From Candidatus Omnitrophota bacterium (lineage in GTDB: Bacteria > Omnitrophota > Gorgyraeia > Aquiviventales > Aquiviventaceae), in NCBI GenBank assembly GCA_023247275.1, contig JAHFGT010000006.1, positions 1 through 51,808 on the forward strand: a stretch of 51,808 bases of DNA. Reading direction: 5' to 3'. Shown here piece by piece: positions 34,923-46,700 of the stretch (positions are counted from its first letter, which is position 1; each line of letters starts with the position of its first letter). Made by a program: the position numbers and the translations under genes. Below the pieces are notes generated by a model that saw only the letters and a list, made by a program, of their open reading frames with translations, ran no database searches and was not told the DNA's origin.

Positions 34923-35698
34923 GACGTCTGTTCTACAAACTCCTTTTGCATAACTTCTTCTGCTAAAAGGCGATATGCCAATGCTCCTGCTGAATGTGGA
35001 TCATAGAGGCAAATCGGTTTTCCAAAGCTCGGCGATTCTGCCAGCCGGATGTTCCTTGGGATAGCGGTCTGAAACACCCGGTCTTGGAAAAACCCCTTCA
35101 CCTCCTCTGCGACCTCGCGCGCAAGATTTGCCCGGAAATCAGTCATCGTCAGCACAATCCCACCAACCCTCAGCGATGGATTGAGGTTTTGCTGGATCAG
35201 CGTCACAGCGTGCATCAGCGAACTGAGCCCTTCCAGAGCTAGATACTCGCACTGTACAGGAATAATGGTGCTATCCGCAGCCGCCAATGCGTTGACCGTC
35301 ATCGATCCAAGAGACGGCGGACAATCAAACAGCAGTATATCGAACGAGCTGCGCAATGGCTCGCATATTCGCTTGAGTACCGTTTCTCGAGAATCCGCAC
35401 CCGCAAGATACGCTTCTGCGCCAGCCAGGTCCAGGCTTGCCGGGATGATCGACAACCGCTCGATCGCTGTTGGTAGAATAGCCTCGGTCGCCTGGATTTT
35501 TCCAATGACCACCTGATAGAGATCCTTCTGCAGATCTTTTCGCTGGATGCCGCACGCTGTCGTGGCGTTACCTTGCGGATCAAGGTCGATCAGGAGGGTT
35601 TGCTTTCCGGAAAGCGCAAGGTACGCGCCTAGATTGACGGCTGTAGTGGATTTTCCAACGCCGCCCTTTTGATTACAGATTGCGATGACTCTAGACAT
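34919..35698 (-). CDS. parA: Chromosome partitioning ATPase ParA (Soj)
   Basis: The 259-residue deviant Walker ATPase has NQKGGVGKSTTAVNLGAYLA with the signature lysine, LLIDLDPQGNATTACG, and FDCPPSLGSMTVNALAA. It works with ParB in origin segregation. The gene follows yidC after 55 bp, as in many origin regions. The codon choice here and in yidC looks less GC-rich than elsewhere in the window. Confidence 0.96.
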   Translation of the reverse strand: MSRVIAICNQKGGVGKSTTAVNLGAYLALSGKQTLLIDLDPQGNATTACGIQRKDLQKDLYQVVIGKIQATEAILPTAIERLSIIPASLDLAGAEAYLAGADSRETVLKRICEPLRSSFDILLFDCPPSLGSMTVNALAAADSTIIPVQCEYLALEGLSSLMHAVTLIQQNLNPSLRVGGIVLTMTDFRANLAREVAEEVKGFFQDRVFQTAIPRNIRLAESPSFGKPICLYDPHSAGALAYRLLAEEVMQKEFVEQTS

Positions 35699-35753
35699 GC
35701 GGTCGCAATTGTACTCCTCGCCCCGACAAAAGCAAGCGATGATTTCTCGCTGA

Positions 35754-37283
35754 CTACTTTGCTAGACGATACCAGGCCAGCGACGTCAGACTGTTTGTGA
35801 GCCAATAAAGAACCAGGCCTGCTGGAAAATGGTAGAACATCACCCCAAACATGATCGGCATAATCGGGCCTGACATCATGTTGGCTGTTGAATTACCTGT
35901 GGAAGTCGCTGTACTGGCTTGGGACATTTTTGTTTGGACAGCCATAGTAATCGCCATTAGGACCGGCAATAGATTAATCTCGCTGCCAAGAACCGGCATT
36001 GTGTATGGCAGGTGAAACAGCCGATCAGGAAGAGAAAGATCTGAAATCCATAGAAACGGCTGCCCGCGAAGCTCTGTGAAATGCGAGATGGCTTGGAACA
36101 GCGCGATAAATACCGGCATCTGAACAAATAACGGTAAACACCCGCTCAGCGGACTCACCTTGTGTTCCTTGTACAGCGCCATTACCGCAGCGTTTGCTCT
36201 TTTCGGATCGTCTTTGTGGTCGGCCATGATCTTGTCGAGCGTTGGTTTGAGAGCTTGAAGTTTTCTCATGGATCTAAAACCAATCATGGTAAACGGAGCT
36301 GTCAAACAGGTAACCCCGAGCGAAAGTATGACGATGGCGACCCCGTAATTTCCGGTCACATGGGCGATCCACTTGACAAACAGAAGTAGAACCAGGCCGA
36401 TTTTGCCCAACACGCCAATTTTGAAAGCCTTGTCGAATCCAGCTTGGTTTCTGTTGAAATAGTCTCTTGGGCCAATATATACGCGCGCCTGGAATTGATC
36501 TGTGTCCGCGTCGGCTCTTAAACCTATCGAATCTTGTCCTGTCGGGAGCAAAGTGATCGCCGCATTGTTAGCCACAGGATCCACAATGAGACAGAAGTAC
36601 CGTTCGCTCAATGCGGCCATGTCAGTTCCACGTGAAATAATTTTTGGAGACCTTAGCGGAGCCCTTACTATTATATGTTTCCCGCCATTTTCTATCTGTA
36701 GGACGTCGGCCTCAAGCTGGTTTTGTCTGCCAGAAAGCGAATCGCTCCTATACCAGGTACCATAAATGCTCGGCTTAGCTGCAGAGCTACCTGAAGAGTT
36801 CACCCCGGCTCTTACCACGATGACAGGGTGCTCTGGGTCAAGCTCGTATGAAATTGTGTGGATAGTGCCACCTGGATCAGCTCCGGAGAAGCTTACGCGA
36901 GCTGGAAGCTGTTCCTGAATTTCCCATGCTACATTTGATGCTGTCGCTAGAAGAGGCGCCTGACCCTTGATGAGCAGCTGTTCATCCTTCTTCGTTCCCT
37001 TGAAATCGCGCAGAATAGCTGAGGTAATGCTAGCTGTCTCTGTCCCGACATGAACGACGAGCGATTTTGATGTCAGTGACACGTTGGGTTCATTTTTCAG
37101 GATCGTGGCAGCTGCTGGTTGGTTCAGAGAAGTCTGTGTTGGCCTGTTATCCACAATTTCCACAGGTTTTCCAGAGGCCTGCTTTGATGCCTGCCATCTG
37201 GAAAGCTCCTTTGCGTACCATACCAGCATGATCGATGACAGCAAAGCCGCTATCAAAAGCCGCTTATCGGTCGCGTTGTTCAT
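35754..37283 (-). CDS. yidC: Membrane protein insertase YidC
   Basis: The 509-residue insertase has the N-terminal span (LLIAALLSSIMLVWYAKEL), the large periplasmic P1 domain of Gram-negative YidC, and the five-span core with VTCLTAPFTMIGFRSMRKLQALKP and CLPLFVQMPVFIALF. The hydrophilic-groove arginine is plausibly in the FRSMRK region. The P1 domain indicates a cell with an outer membrane. The gene overlaps yidD by ATGA. Confidence 0.95.
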   Translation of the reverse strand: MNNATDKRLLIAALLSSIMLVWYAKELSRWQASKQASGKPVEIVDNRPTQTSLNQPAAATILKNEPNVSLTSKSLVVHVGTETASITSAILRDFKGTKKDEQLLIKGQAPLLATASNVAWEIQEQLPARVSFSGADPGGTIHTISYELDPEHPVIVVRAGVNSSGSSAAKPSIYGTWYRSDSLSGRQNQLEADVLQIENGGKHIIVRAPLRSPKIISRGTDMAALSERYFCLIVDPVANNAAITLLPTGQDSIGLRADADTDQFQARVYIGPRDYFNRNQAGFDKAFKIGVLGKIGLVLLLFVKWIAHVTGNYGVAIVILSLGVTCLTAPFTMIGFRSMRKLQALKPTLDKIMADHKDDPKRANAAVMALYKEHKVSPLSGCLPLFVQMPVFIALFQAISHFTELRGQPFLWISDLSLPDRLFHLPYTMPVLGSEINLLPVLMAITMAVQTKMSQASTATSTGNSTANMMSGPIMPIMFGVMFYHFPAGLVLYWLTNSLTSLAWYRLAK

Positions 37284-37510
37284 TTCACTGGATCAAACCC
37301 ATAGCTGTTCAATGGGTTACATCGCAAAATGCGCCACAACGCCATCAATCCCCCAGTTACCAGGCCATACTTGCGCACAGCCACGTCGGCATATTCTGAG
37401 CACGATGGTAAGTACCTGCATGAATGTAACATGAACCGTGATAATATGTTATTGTAGAACGCAATGGCTGACACGGCGAGGAATGCGCCAGGCGTCAGAT
37501 TTTTTTGCAT
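37280..37510 (-). CDS. yidD: Membrane protein insertion efficiency factor YidD
   Basis: The 76-residue protein contains the YidD core SRFMLHSCRYLPSCSEYADVAVRKYGLVTGGLMALWRILRCNP in pieces, including the CRYLPSCSEYA cysteines and the RCNP end. It sits between rnpA (16-bp overlap) and yidC, its usual place. Confidence 0.95.
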   Translation of the reverse strand: MQKNLTPGAFLAVSAIAFYNNILSRFMLHSCRYLPSCSEYADVAVRKYGLVTGGLMALWRILRCNPLNSYGFDPVK

Positions 37511-37794
37511 AGCGACAAGAGCTCGGCTTCAAGTTGCTGCGTTACGGTTGGGGTTGCTTTTGGGTGGATCACGATCACTAAATCCATCCCTGGAGGAACC
37601 ACGGCTGCGTGCCGTGCTAATATGCCGCGCACCTGGCGTTTCAGGCGATTTCTCACCGTCGCGCCCTTGATTCCTCGACGGGTCCTGAGCCCAACGCGCG
37701 CGCCCTCGGCCTGATTTCTCATCGCCCCAATCGAGAGGGAAACCCCACGCACCCAGCGTCCCCGACGATACACCAGGTGAAAACGGTGAGTCAA
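37495..37794 (-). CDS. rnpA: Ribonuclease P protein component
   Basis: The 99-residue basic protein assists the RNase P RNA in tRNA 5' processing. It has FHLVYRRGRWVRG, RVGLRTRRGIKGATVRNRLKRQVR and DLVIVIHPKA. The start is a TTG at 37794. The frame is open upstream through the rpmH stop without ATG, GTG or TTG, reminiscent of the rpmH/rnpA overlap known from Thermus, so a longer form with a rare start is not excluded. No ribosome-binding site is evident. Confidence 0.9.
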   Translation of the reverse strand: MTHRFHLVYRRGRWVRGVSLSIGAMRNQAEGARVGLRTRRGIKGATVRNRLKRQVRGILARHAAVVPPGMDLVIVIHPKATPTVTQQLEAELLSLCKKI

Positions 37795-37831
37795 TTTGAG
37801 GTGAACTGGTGATGGTGGGATGGGGAAATCT

Positions 37832-37972
37832 TCAGGAGGGGACCAACTGCCACCGACCCTTTTGTCGACGACGGTTGAGGGTTCGTCGTCCTCCGCGAGA
37901 GCTCATGCGTTTCCTAAACCCATGCGTCCGCTTTCCGCGGAGGTTCGAGCGGTTCGTCAGATGTTTCTTCAT
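37832..37972 (-). CDS. rpmH: Ribosomal protein bL34
   Basis: This 46-residue protein has the bL34 pattern: SNLRGKRTHGFRKRMSSRGGRRTLNRRR and KGRWQL in order. An N-terminal MKKHLTN replaces the more usual MKRTYQP. The ATG (37970-37972) lies only nine bases after a TATAAT box, so the mRNA would be nearly leaderless. It is the first gene of the leftward rpmH-rnpA-yidD-yidC unit. Confidence 0.95.
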   Translation of the reverse strand: MKKHLTNRSNLRGKRTHGFRKRMSSRGGRRTLNRRRQKGRWQLVPS

Positions 37973-37981
37973 GATGGCGAC

Positions 37982-38010
37982 ATTATATGCGGACAGCCGG
38001 AGCGCTTCAA
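37982..38010 (-). promoter_or_regulatory. rpmH promoter
   Basis: TTGAAG (38005-38010) and a perfect TATAAT (37982-37987) are 17 bp apart on the minus strand. The expected start of transcription is about 3 bases before the rpmH ATG. It is back to back with the dnaA promoter; the two -35 boxes are 11 bp apart. Confidence 0.75.
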
Positions 38011-38021
38011 GCAGAAATCGC

Positions 38022-38050
38022 TTGAGACGGCTGGTTGCGATTGTTATAAT
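38022..38050 (+). promoter_or_regulatory. dnaA promoter
   Basis: TTGAGA (38022-38027) and a perfect TATAAT (38045-38050) are separated by exactly 17 bp. The in-frame ATG at 38049 overlaps this -10 box and therefore cannot be the dnaA start when this promoter is used. The leader runs about 46 bases to the GTG at 38103. Confidence 0.75.
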
Positions 38051-38090
38051 GCTTCGCCATCATTACAACCGCTCACTGCGAAGCTTTTCC

Positions 38091-38119
38091 TGTGGAAAAC
38101 ATGTGGAAACTGTGGAAAA
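38091..38119 (+). promoter_or_regulatory. Three DnaA-box-like sites at the dnaA start
   Basis: TGTGGAAAA (38091), TGTGGAAAC (38102) and TGTGGAAAA (38111) are inverse forms of TTTTCCACA/GTTTCCACA, each close to the DnaA box TTATCCACA. They overlap the start codon of dnaA and lie downstream of its promoter. DnaA bound here could repress its own gene or take part in origin function. Confidence 0.6.
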
Positions 38120-39473
38120 CTCCCCGTTTGACTGGGCTGCGGCCCGCTTAGCGCTAAAAACTCGCCTTGGCTCAGAGGTCGTCAGTCGTTGGCTTGACCC
38201 TCTGTCCATCGCAGCCGTGAGCGATCGACTGCTTGTCCTGGAAGCTCCAAACCTCTTCTTTCGGGACTGGGTCGTTGCGCACTATCTGGAGGCGATCCGA
38301 CCGCTTTCCAGCAGTCGCGACGTGCAAGTGATTGTCGCCAAAGCACCGGCTGGAGCCGGTGCTGGCGATGCGACGCGACCGCGCACACCTGCCGAGATGC
38401 GTCCGCCTGACACAGCGCTGCCAGCAACATCCGAGTGGAACCCTGGCCTCAACGCCCGGCTGACCTTTGATCGCTTTGTCGTCGGTCCCAGCAATCGATT
38501 CGCGCACGCGGCGTCGATGGCGGTGGGAGAATCTCCTGCGCGGGCGTATAATCCGCTCTTCATCTACGGCGGGGTGGGGCTGGGCAAAACGCATTTGATG
38601 CACGCCGTGGGACAGGCAATCTTCCAGCGCTGGCCGTCGCGCCGCGTCGTGTATACATCGAGCGAGCGATTTACCAACGAACTGATCGCCTCGATCCAAA
38701 CAAAGACCACCACGAAATTCCGGGAGCGGTACCGCACCGTCGACGTACTGTTGATTGATGATATTCACTTCATCGCCGAGAAGGAGGCGACCCAGGAGGA
38801 ATTTTTTCACACGTTTAATACGCTCTACGATTCCCATAAGCAGATCGTGCTGTCGAGCGACCGGTCGCCGAAGGAGATCGGGGGCCTTGAGGAGCGGTTG
38901 GTGTCTCGGTTTGAGTGGGGGCTGGTAACGGACATTCAGCCGCCAGACCTGGAGACGCGGATTGCCATCTTGCGCAAGAAGGCAGAGGAGGCGCAGGATG
39001 CCGTGCCGGACTCGGTGACAAACTTTATTGCGCAGCAGATCACGTCGAATATTCGCGAACTGGAAGGCTCGTTGAATCGGGTCGTGGCCTACTGCCATCT
39101 GTTCAACAAACCGCTCTCGGCTGACGTCGCGAGAGAGGTGTTGAAGGATTTGGTTCGGGAAGTCAGTTCCCGAATCACGCTAGAGACGATTCAGCGACGG
39201 ATCGCCGACTACTTTCGCGTGGAGGTGGTCGAGCTTAAGGGCGTCAAGCGCCAGCGATCCATCCTGTTCCCACGCCAAGTGGCGATGTTTCTCTCGCGGA
39301 AACTTACCGAATCCTCGCTCCCAGAGATTGGGCGGGCGTTTGGCGGCCGAGATCATACCACCGTCCTGCACGCGGTGGGAAAAATTGAACGAGAGATCTC
39401 ACAAGATATCCACAAGAAACAACTACTGGATCATCTCCACCATCTACTTCTCACCACGTCGAGAAACGGGTAG
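38103..39473 (+). CDS. dnaA: Chromosomal replication initiator DnaA
   Basis: The 456-residue AAA+ initiator has domain I (FDWAAARLALKTRLGSEVVSRWLDPL), a short linker, the ATPase domain with Walker A YGGVGLGKTHLMHAVG, Walker B LLIDDIHFIAEKE and sensor LSSDRSPKEI, and the DNA-binding domain IV with LPEIGRAFGGRDHTTVLHAV. The start is GTG at 38103 or the GTG three codons later. Longer frames overlap the promoter. It is the first rightward gene after the strand switch. Confidence 0.95.
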   Translation: METVENSPFDWAAARLALKTRLGSEVVSRWLDPLSIAAVSDRLLVLEAPNLFFRDWVVAHYLEAIRPLSSSRDVQVIVAKAPAGAGAGDATRPRTPAEMRPPDTALPATSEWNPGLNARLTFDRFVVGPSNRFAHAASMAVGESPARAYNPLFIYGGVGLGKTHLMHAVGQAIFQRWPSRRVVYTSSERFTNELIASIQTKTTTKFRERYRTVDVLLIDDIHFIAEKEATQEEFFHTFNTLYDSHKQIVLSSDRSPKEIGGLEERLVSRFEWGLVTDIQPPDLETRIAILRKKAEEAQDAVPDSVTNFIAQQITSNIRELEGSLNRVVAYCHLFNKPLSADVAREVLKDLVREVSSRITLETIQRRIADYFRVEVVELKGVKRQRSILFPRQVAMFLSRKLTESSLPEIGRAFGGRDHTTVLHAVGKIEREISQDIHKKQLLDHLHHLLLTTSRNG

Positions 39474-39576
39474 CTCGCTGGGACCTATCCACAAGCGCAC
39501 TGGACCGACTACGAGTGCTACCTATCTTTATAAGAAAGAATCGTACTACCCGTAAGAAGGATTTCGCTGTGGACAA
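39406..39576 (+). other. Probable oriC: DnaA boxes and AT-rich segment in the dnaA-dnaN gap
   Basis: DnaA-box-like 9-mers are ATATCCACA (39406-39414, inside the dnaA end), CTATCCACA (39485-39493) and TGTGGACAA (39568-39576, inverted). Each differs from TTATCCACA at one position. Between them an AT-rich stretch (about 39521-39545, CCTATCTTTATAAGAAAGAA) could be the unwinding element. The divergent orientation of genes on both sides agrees with an origin here. Confidence 0.65.
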
Positions 39577-39602
39577 CGTCTTATGAACGTAAAGGAGCAC
39601 TC

Positions 39603-40733
39603 ATGCGGCTCACCATCCCGCAGCCACAGTTCCTCAAAAGTCTTCAAGCGGTGGAGCATGCGGTCAATGACCGAAGCACGTTGCCGATTTTAGGAAATGT
39701 GCTGGTAGAAACAAAGGAGCAAGAGCTGTGCTTAACAGCAACCGATTTAGATGTGGGGATTCAATGTCGGTTTCCCCTAGTTCCTCCGGTGGAACCAGGA
39801 GCGGTGGCCCTGCCGGCGAGAAAGCTCACCACGATTATTCGCGAATTAGCTAGCGAGACGGTGACGCTTGAGTCGAAGAAAAATCATACGGCGACCGTTA
39901 ATTGTGGGAATAGTAGCTTCCGGATCCCTGGGTTGCCAGCGGAAGATTTCCCTGTGTTACCAACGGTTGATTCTGAGGCGCGAGTCCTGGTACCCCAAGC
40001 CGGGCTGAAGCAGTTGGTTACGCTCACCGCGTATGCGATGTCGATGGAGGAGACGAGATTCATTCTCAATGGGGCGCTGTTGACGGTCCAGAAGAGCGAG
40101 CTGGTGATGGTGGCGACGGATGGCCGACGCTTGGCGATGGCGATGACCCCGCTGGCCGAGCCGGGAAAACACCCCATGCAGGTCGTGGTGCCGTCGAAGA
40201 CAGTCCGCGAGCTCGGGCGGTTGCTCACCAATGACGAGGGGGAAGACGTTGTTGTCGCACCGCTCAAGGGAACGTCTCAGCGGGGCGCAGGGGAAGCGGA
40301 TCAGGCGATGTTTCGATTCGGGCCAATCACCATGCTGACCCGGGTGATTGAAGGGCAGTTTCCGCAGTATGAGAAAGTCATCCCGCCGGCGGTGAAGACC
40401 GGCATGACCTGCGATCGCGCCGGACTCATGAACGCGATCCGACGAGCGAGCCTCATGACGACCGCAACCTCCCAAGCGGTCGTTTTTGAATTAAGTGAGG
40501 GGAAGCTGGTGATCTCAAAGGAATCCCCAGAGCTGGGCAGCGCGCGAGAGGAGCTGCCTGTGCGGTATGTTGGGGAGCCGACCGCCATCGCGTTTAATCC
40601 GGAGTTTTGGTTGGATGTGCTCAAGGTCCTACCGGTCGATGAGGTTGTCATCGAGATTGCCGGGCCAGATCGGCCGGCGGTCATCCGCCAGCCACGATTT
40701 CTCTACCTCGTGTTGCCGATGAAGTTGACGTAA
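39603..40733 (+). CDS. dnaN: DNA polymerase III beta subunit (sliding clamp)
   Basis: The 376-residue clamp protein has three clamp repeats: RLTIPQPQFLKSLQAVEHAVNDRSTLPILGNVLVE at the start, DGRRLAMAM in the middle domain and the C-terminal RFLYLVLPMKL. It tethers polymerase to DNA. AGGAG lies before the ATG. It follows dnaA after the probable origin. Confidence 0.97.
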   Translation: MRLTIPQPQFLKSLQAVEHAVNDRSTLPILGNVLVETKEQELCLTATDLDVGIQCRFPLVPPVEPGAVALPARKLTTIIRELASETVTLESKKNHTATVNCGNSSFRIPGLPAEDFPVLPTVDSEARVLVPQAGLKQLVTLTAYAMSMEETRFILNGALLTVQKSELVMVATDGRRLAMAMTPLAEPGKHPMQVVVPSKTVRELGRLLTNDEGEDVVVAPLKGTSQRGAGEADQAMFRFGPITMLTRVIEGQFPQYEKVIPPAVKTGMTCDRAGLMNAIRRASLMTTATSQAVVFELSEGKLVISKESPELGSAREELPVRYVGEPTAIAFNPEFWLDVLKVLPVDEVVIEIAGPDRPAVIRQPRFLYLVLPMKLT

Positions 40734-40754
40734 TTGTCGGTCCGTGGACGAAGC

Positions 40755-41052
40755 ATGGCCGGGCGAGCCGTCGAACAAATTGGGGCGGTCCTGCCGACGG
40801 TGCTGCGGCAAACGCACCAGCGACAGCAGCTCCTCGCGTTGATCCAAGACCGATGGCAGCGGATCGTTGGGAAACGGTTGGCGGCACATACCCGGCCTGC
40901 GAGCCTTCGGCGGGGGAAGCTGGTGGTCCTTGTCGATCATCCGGGAGAGACGTTTGTCCTGAGCTACCAGCGCCAACGCGTGACGGACCGTCTCAGGCGA
41001 GCGACGAAGGGTCGGGTGGAGGATGTGGTGCTGCGTCCGGGAACAGTGGTCG

Positions 41053-41069
<17 letters not shown>
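40755..41069 (+). CDS. dciA: DUF721/DciA-like helicase loader
   Basis: The 104-residue protein has the DUF721 pattern RWQRIVGKRLAAHTRPASLRRGKLVVLVDHPG and LSYQRQRVTDRL. DciA family members help load the replicative helicase DnaB in bacteria lacking DnaC/DnaI. It occupies the position where recF stands in many genomes. The ATG at 40755 is chosen over a TTG touching the dnaN stop. The ribosome-binding site is weak for both. Confidence 0.82.
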
Positions 41070-43694
<2,625 letters not shown>

Positions 43695-43722
43695 CGCAGC
43701 GCGGCCGGCAAGCCAGTAACCC

Positions 43723-46700
43723 ATGTACACGCTTGGCGAGAAAATTATTCTTCGGGACATCGAGACGGAGATTAAGGATTCGTATCTCTCGTATGCGATG
43801 AGCGTGATCGTCTCGCGCGCGCTGCCCGACGTGCGCGACGGGCTCAAGCCCTCGCAGCGACGGGTGCTGGTGGCGATGCATGATCTCAACCTGACGCCAG
43901 GGCATGGCTATCGCAAGTGCGCGAAGATCTGCGGTGATACCTCGGGCAACTACCATCCGCATGGGGAAGCGATCGTCTACCCAACGCTGGTGCGGCTAGC
44001 GCAGGACTTCAATACGCGGTATCCGCTCATCGACGGCCAAGGTAACTTCGGTTCGATCGATGGGGACGCCCCGGCAGCGATGAGATATTGCGTGACAGGC
44101 GACACACTTGTTGTCACAGAGCAGGGACTTGTTCCTATCAAGGATCTCGGGAAGGATGGAGCAAAAGACGTTCATATCCGGGTGCTCGCACGAGACCGAA
44201 CCATTCAGTCGGCTGTCAAATGGTTTGATAGTGGAGAGCATCCGACGCTAAAGATGACAACAGGGCGAGGCTATTCGCTGACAGGGTCGTACAACCACCC
44301 GATCTTGACATGGACAGCGAATGCTGTCGGCGGACGACCAGGGTACCGCTGGAAGCTGTTGAGCCAGCTCAGCACCGGAGATATTGCGGTGATTGACCGC
44401 ACGTCAGATCTGCTGTGGCCAAGCCGTTCTGTTCCGCTGCGTCCGTATTGGCCGGATCTCGGCGAGCGGCGCGTGGAGATGAAAGTGCTCCCAAGCGAAC
44501 TCACGGAAGATCTCGCATTCATTCTCGGGGCGCTCATCGCGGAAGGCACAATCAAGGAACACGAGCTTGAGTTTTGCAACAGCGATCCAGAATGGATGGA
44601 CGAATTTGATCGTCGATGGCAGCACACATTCCCAGACTGTCGACTCCATGCGTTCACGAAGCGGCCGAGCTCCTACGGGAAGCGACCGTACGCTACGCGC
44701 GAGATTCATTCACGGTACGTTGTGACGTTTCTGCGGAACATCGGATTGGCGCCTGTCCGATCTCAAGAGAAAACGATCCCGCCGCTGATTGCGCAGTCGC
44801 CTCGACCCGTCGTTGCAGCCTTCCTGCGAGCGTACTTTGAGGGCGATGGGACCATCACCTGCAGCTTGCCGAAGATGGTGGAGCTTTCCTGCATCTCCAC
44901 CAGCGAGACGCTGGTCAGCCAGATCCACGTGCTTCTGTTGAGGTTCGGCATCGTGTCAACCAAGCGATTCGACCGGTACCGGAAGACGCACAAGCTGTAT
45001 ATCCGGGGCCTGGAGAATTATCGTTTGTTCCATGAACAAATCGGCTTCGTCTCAGCGCGCAAGCATACCCGGCTGGCCGGAGTCATTGGCCAGTATGGGA
45101 AACAGTTTTCCACGAGCGACTTCGTGCCATTCATCAGTCGATTCATCCGCGAGCGATTGGATCGAAACCAGTCATGGAGGCAGCGGCGGGATTTTGTGCT
45201 CAAGCATAATTTCGACCGGTACCCGAATCTCCAGGTTCATTCAAAACGCGTTGTCGCAACCCTTGAGCCGGAGGTTCGCGGGACTGCCGAGGAGTTGTTT
45301 GACCATCTGCTCGACGCGCGCTACGTGTTTGATCCCATCGTCAACATCGAGAAGGCTGGCGTGGCGCGAGTCTATTCGCTCAAGGTGGATAGCTCGTGCC
45401 ATTCGTTCATCGCGAACGGATTTGTGAACCATAATACCGAAGCGCGGCTCACGCCGATTGCGGTGGAGATCCTGCAAGACCTGGATAAGGATACCGTGGA
45501 CTGGCAACCGAATTATGACGCGACACGCACCGAGCCCAGGGTCTTGCCAGGCAAATTTCCGGATCTGATTTGCAACGGCTCGTCGGGGATTGCGGTGGGG
45601 ATGGCGACCAACATGCCGCCGCACAACTTGACCGAAGTGGCCGAGGCGATCTGCGCCTTGATCGACGATCCGAAGATCGAGCTGCCGGCGCTGATGAAAT
45701 GCGTCAAGGGGCCAGACTTTCCGACCGGAGCGATTATCTGCGGCCGACAAGGAATCAAGGACGCCTATGCGACCGGCCGGGGGTCGCTGCGCATTCGCGC
45801 GAAGGCGCAGGTCGAGCAGCTCAAAGGGAATCGCCAGGCGATCGTGATCACCGAGTTGCCGTATCAATCGAATAAAGCGCTCCTGTTGGAGAGCATCGCC
45901 AGGCTGATTCAGGAGAAACAGCTTGAAGGGATCTCGGATCTGCGCGACGAGTCGGACAAGGACGGCATGCGGATCGTGATCGAGCTGAAACGGGATTCGA
46001 ACGACCAGGTGGTCTTGAATCAACTGTATAAGCACACGCAACTCGAAACCACCTTTGGCGTCATCATGCTGGCACTCGTCGATGGCCGGCCGCGCGTGCT
46101 GGGGGTGAAGCAGCTGCTGCAGACGTTCATCGATCACCGCCGAGAGGTCATCACGCGGCGGACCACATTCGAGCTGGCCCGAGCGCAAGAGCGGGCGCAT
46201 ATTCTCGAAGGGTTGAAGATTGCGATCGCGAATCTTGACGCGGTCATCAAAATCATTCGGCAGTCCAAGAGCCCGGCCGACGCCAAAGACGCGCTCATGA
46301 AGCGGTTCGAACTGAGCGACCGACAGGCGCAGGCGATCCTGGAAATGCAGCTGCAGCGGCTGACCGCGCTGGAGCGCGATAAACTCGAGGCAGAGTACAA
46401 AGAGCTGCTGAAGAAGATCGAGTACTACCACATGCTGTTGAAAAGCGAGCGAAAAATCCTCGAACTCATCAAGGATGAGCAGGAGGATCTGAAGAAACGG
46501 TTCGGCGATGAGCGCCGGACGCAGATCGTCGGCGAGATCGAAGATCTGCAGATCGAAGATCTGATCGCCGACGAGGATGTAGTGATCACCATCAGTCACG
46601 CCGGTTACATCAAGCGGCTGCCGGTGTCGACCTACCGCAAGCAGCGACGGGGCGGGGTCGGCGTGACGGCGATGGAAACGCGCGAAGAAGATTTTGTCGA

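Noticed and set aside
38049-38051. In-frame ATG as the dnaA start
   Set aside because: It overlaps the TATAAT box of the dnaA promoter, and the extra residues are not DnaA-like. The GTG codons downstream fit the domain start.
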